Assembly: GCA_002279355.1 (NCBI GenBank)
Contig: NCBV01000017.1
Span: forward strand, 1-44,284
Source: Acidiphilium sp. 37-60-79
GTDB lineage: Bacteria; Pseudomonadota; Alphaproteobacteria; Acetobacterales; Acetobacteraceae
DNA: 44,284 bases
Reading direction: 5' to 3'
Shown: positions 44,175 to 44,284 of the stretch, piece by piece
Numbering within the stretch: position 1 is the stretch's first letter
Layout: every line of letters begins with the position of its first letter
Program-made: the position numbers and the translations under genes
Notes under the pieces: model-generated
Seen by the model: the letters and a program-made list of their open reading frames with translations, nothing else
Database searches by the model: none
What the model was told of the DNA's origin: nothing

Positions 44175-44284
44175 ATGGCGAGTTTTATTAACATTTCTGC
44201 ACCATCCCTCACCGACCGTCTCTCCGCGATTCTGCTCCTCCTCCGCCAAATCCTCGGCACCCACCCTCAATCCCGCGCCATCGA
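44175..44284 (+). CDS. Start of an unidentified gene, truncated by the window edge
   Basis: An ATG at 44175 opens a frame that runs off the right edge after 36 codons, beginning MASFINISAPSLTDRLSAIL and continuing with LLLRQILGTH. It is helical in character; no family is recognisable. An AT-rich stretch (CAATATTAACTC) precedes it, but no clear ribosome binding site. Confidence 0.35.
   Translation, partial: MASFINISAPSLTDRLSAILLLLRQILGTHPQSRAI

Overview
The window is GC-rich bacterial chromosome. Its gene content points to an alphaproteobacterium, most likely an acidophilic or acetic-acid-type member of the Acetobacteraceae. The pointers are a mitochondrial-type complex I accessory subunit (NDUFA4/NDUFS4-like), sdhCDAB of the alphaproteobacterial type, a METTL20-like EtfB lysine methyltransferase, a CueR/HmrR-type copper regulator, clpS/clpA, and intergenic palindrome clusters of a kind I associate with this family. 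The family assignment is inference; no rRNA gene is present.

Layout. 1-465: remnant of an IS21-type transposase. 466-4933: methionine module, with B12-independent metE divergent from an ArsR-methyltransferase fusion regulator that overlaps metF. 4937-9808: clpA, clpS, an LpxR-like lipid A deacylase and a DUF2147 secreted protein. 9823-10074: tRNA-Gly(CCC) and tRNA-Pro(UGG). 10118-16304: complex I accessory subunit, a large PLP amino-acid decarboxylase, a YoaK/DUF1275 membrane protein, a cytochrome b561-HmrR pair, a membrane glycosyltransferase and a copZ-like chaperone behind a MerR-type promoter. 16335-20545: biotin genes, bioF-bioD leftward and bioB-bioA rightward.

20546-23514 is the one clearly foreign stretch. 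It is AT-rich, with codon use unlike its neighbours, and carries a DUF4062 plus P-loop NTPase gene resembling the STAND-type proteins of prokaryotic immunity. The reading frame is broken inside the DUF4062 domain exactly at T TTT TTA, a classical -1 slippery heptamer. One backward slip restores an uninterrupted domain and a protein of about 899 residues. This is the best candidate for an undescribed system here: a defence-type NTPase whose synthesis may depend on programmed frameshifting, transcriptional slippage or phase variation at a T8 tract.

23528-32158: gshA and rsmE leftward; ubiA, the EtfB methyltransferase, sdhCDAB and an M20 amidohydrolase rightward. 32220-38978: a tightly overlapping rightward series recO-parC-FUSC protein-ABC exporter. 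38979-39240: a cluster of nested palindromes between convergent genes. 39246-44284: a GabT-type aminotransferase, a recQ gene broken by an internal deletion/frameshift, a quinone-oxidoreductase-like enzyme, a 70-residue protein that is 36 percent histidine, and the start of an unidentified gene at the right edge.

Most of the window is housekeeping: methionine, biotin, glutathione, ubiquinone, the TCA/respiratory chain, proteolysis and DNA topology. Metal handling recurs in HmrR, CopZ, the His-rich protein and a His-Thr repeat inside MetE.
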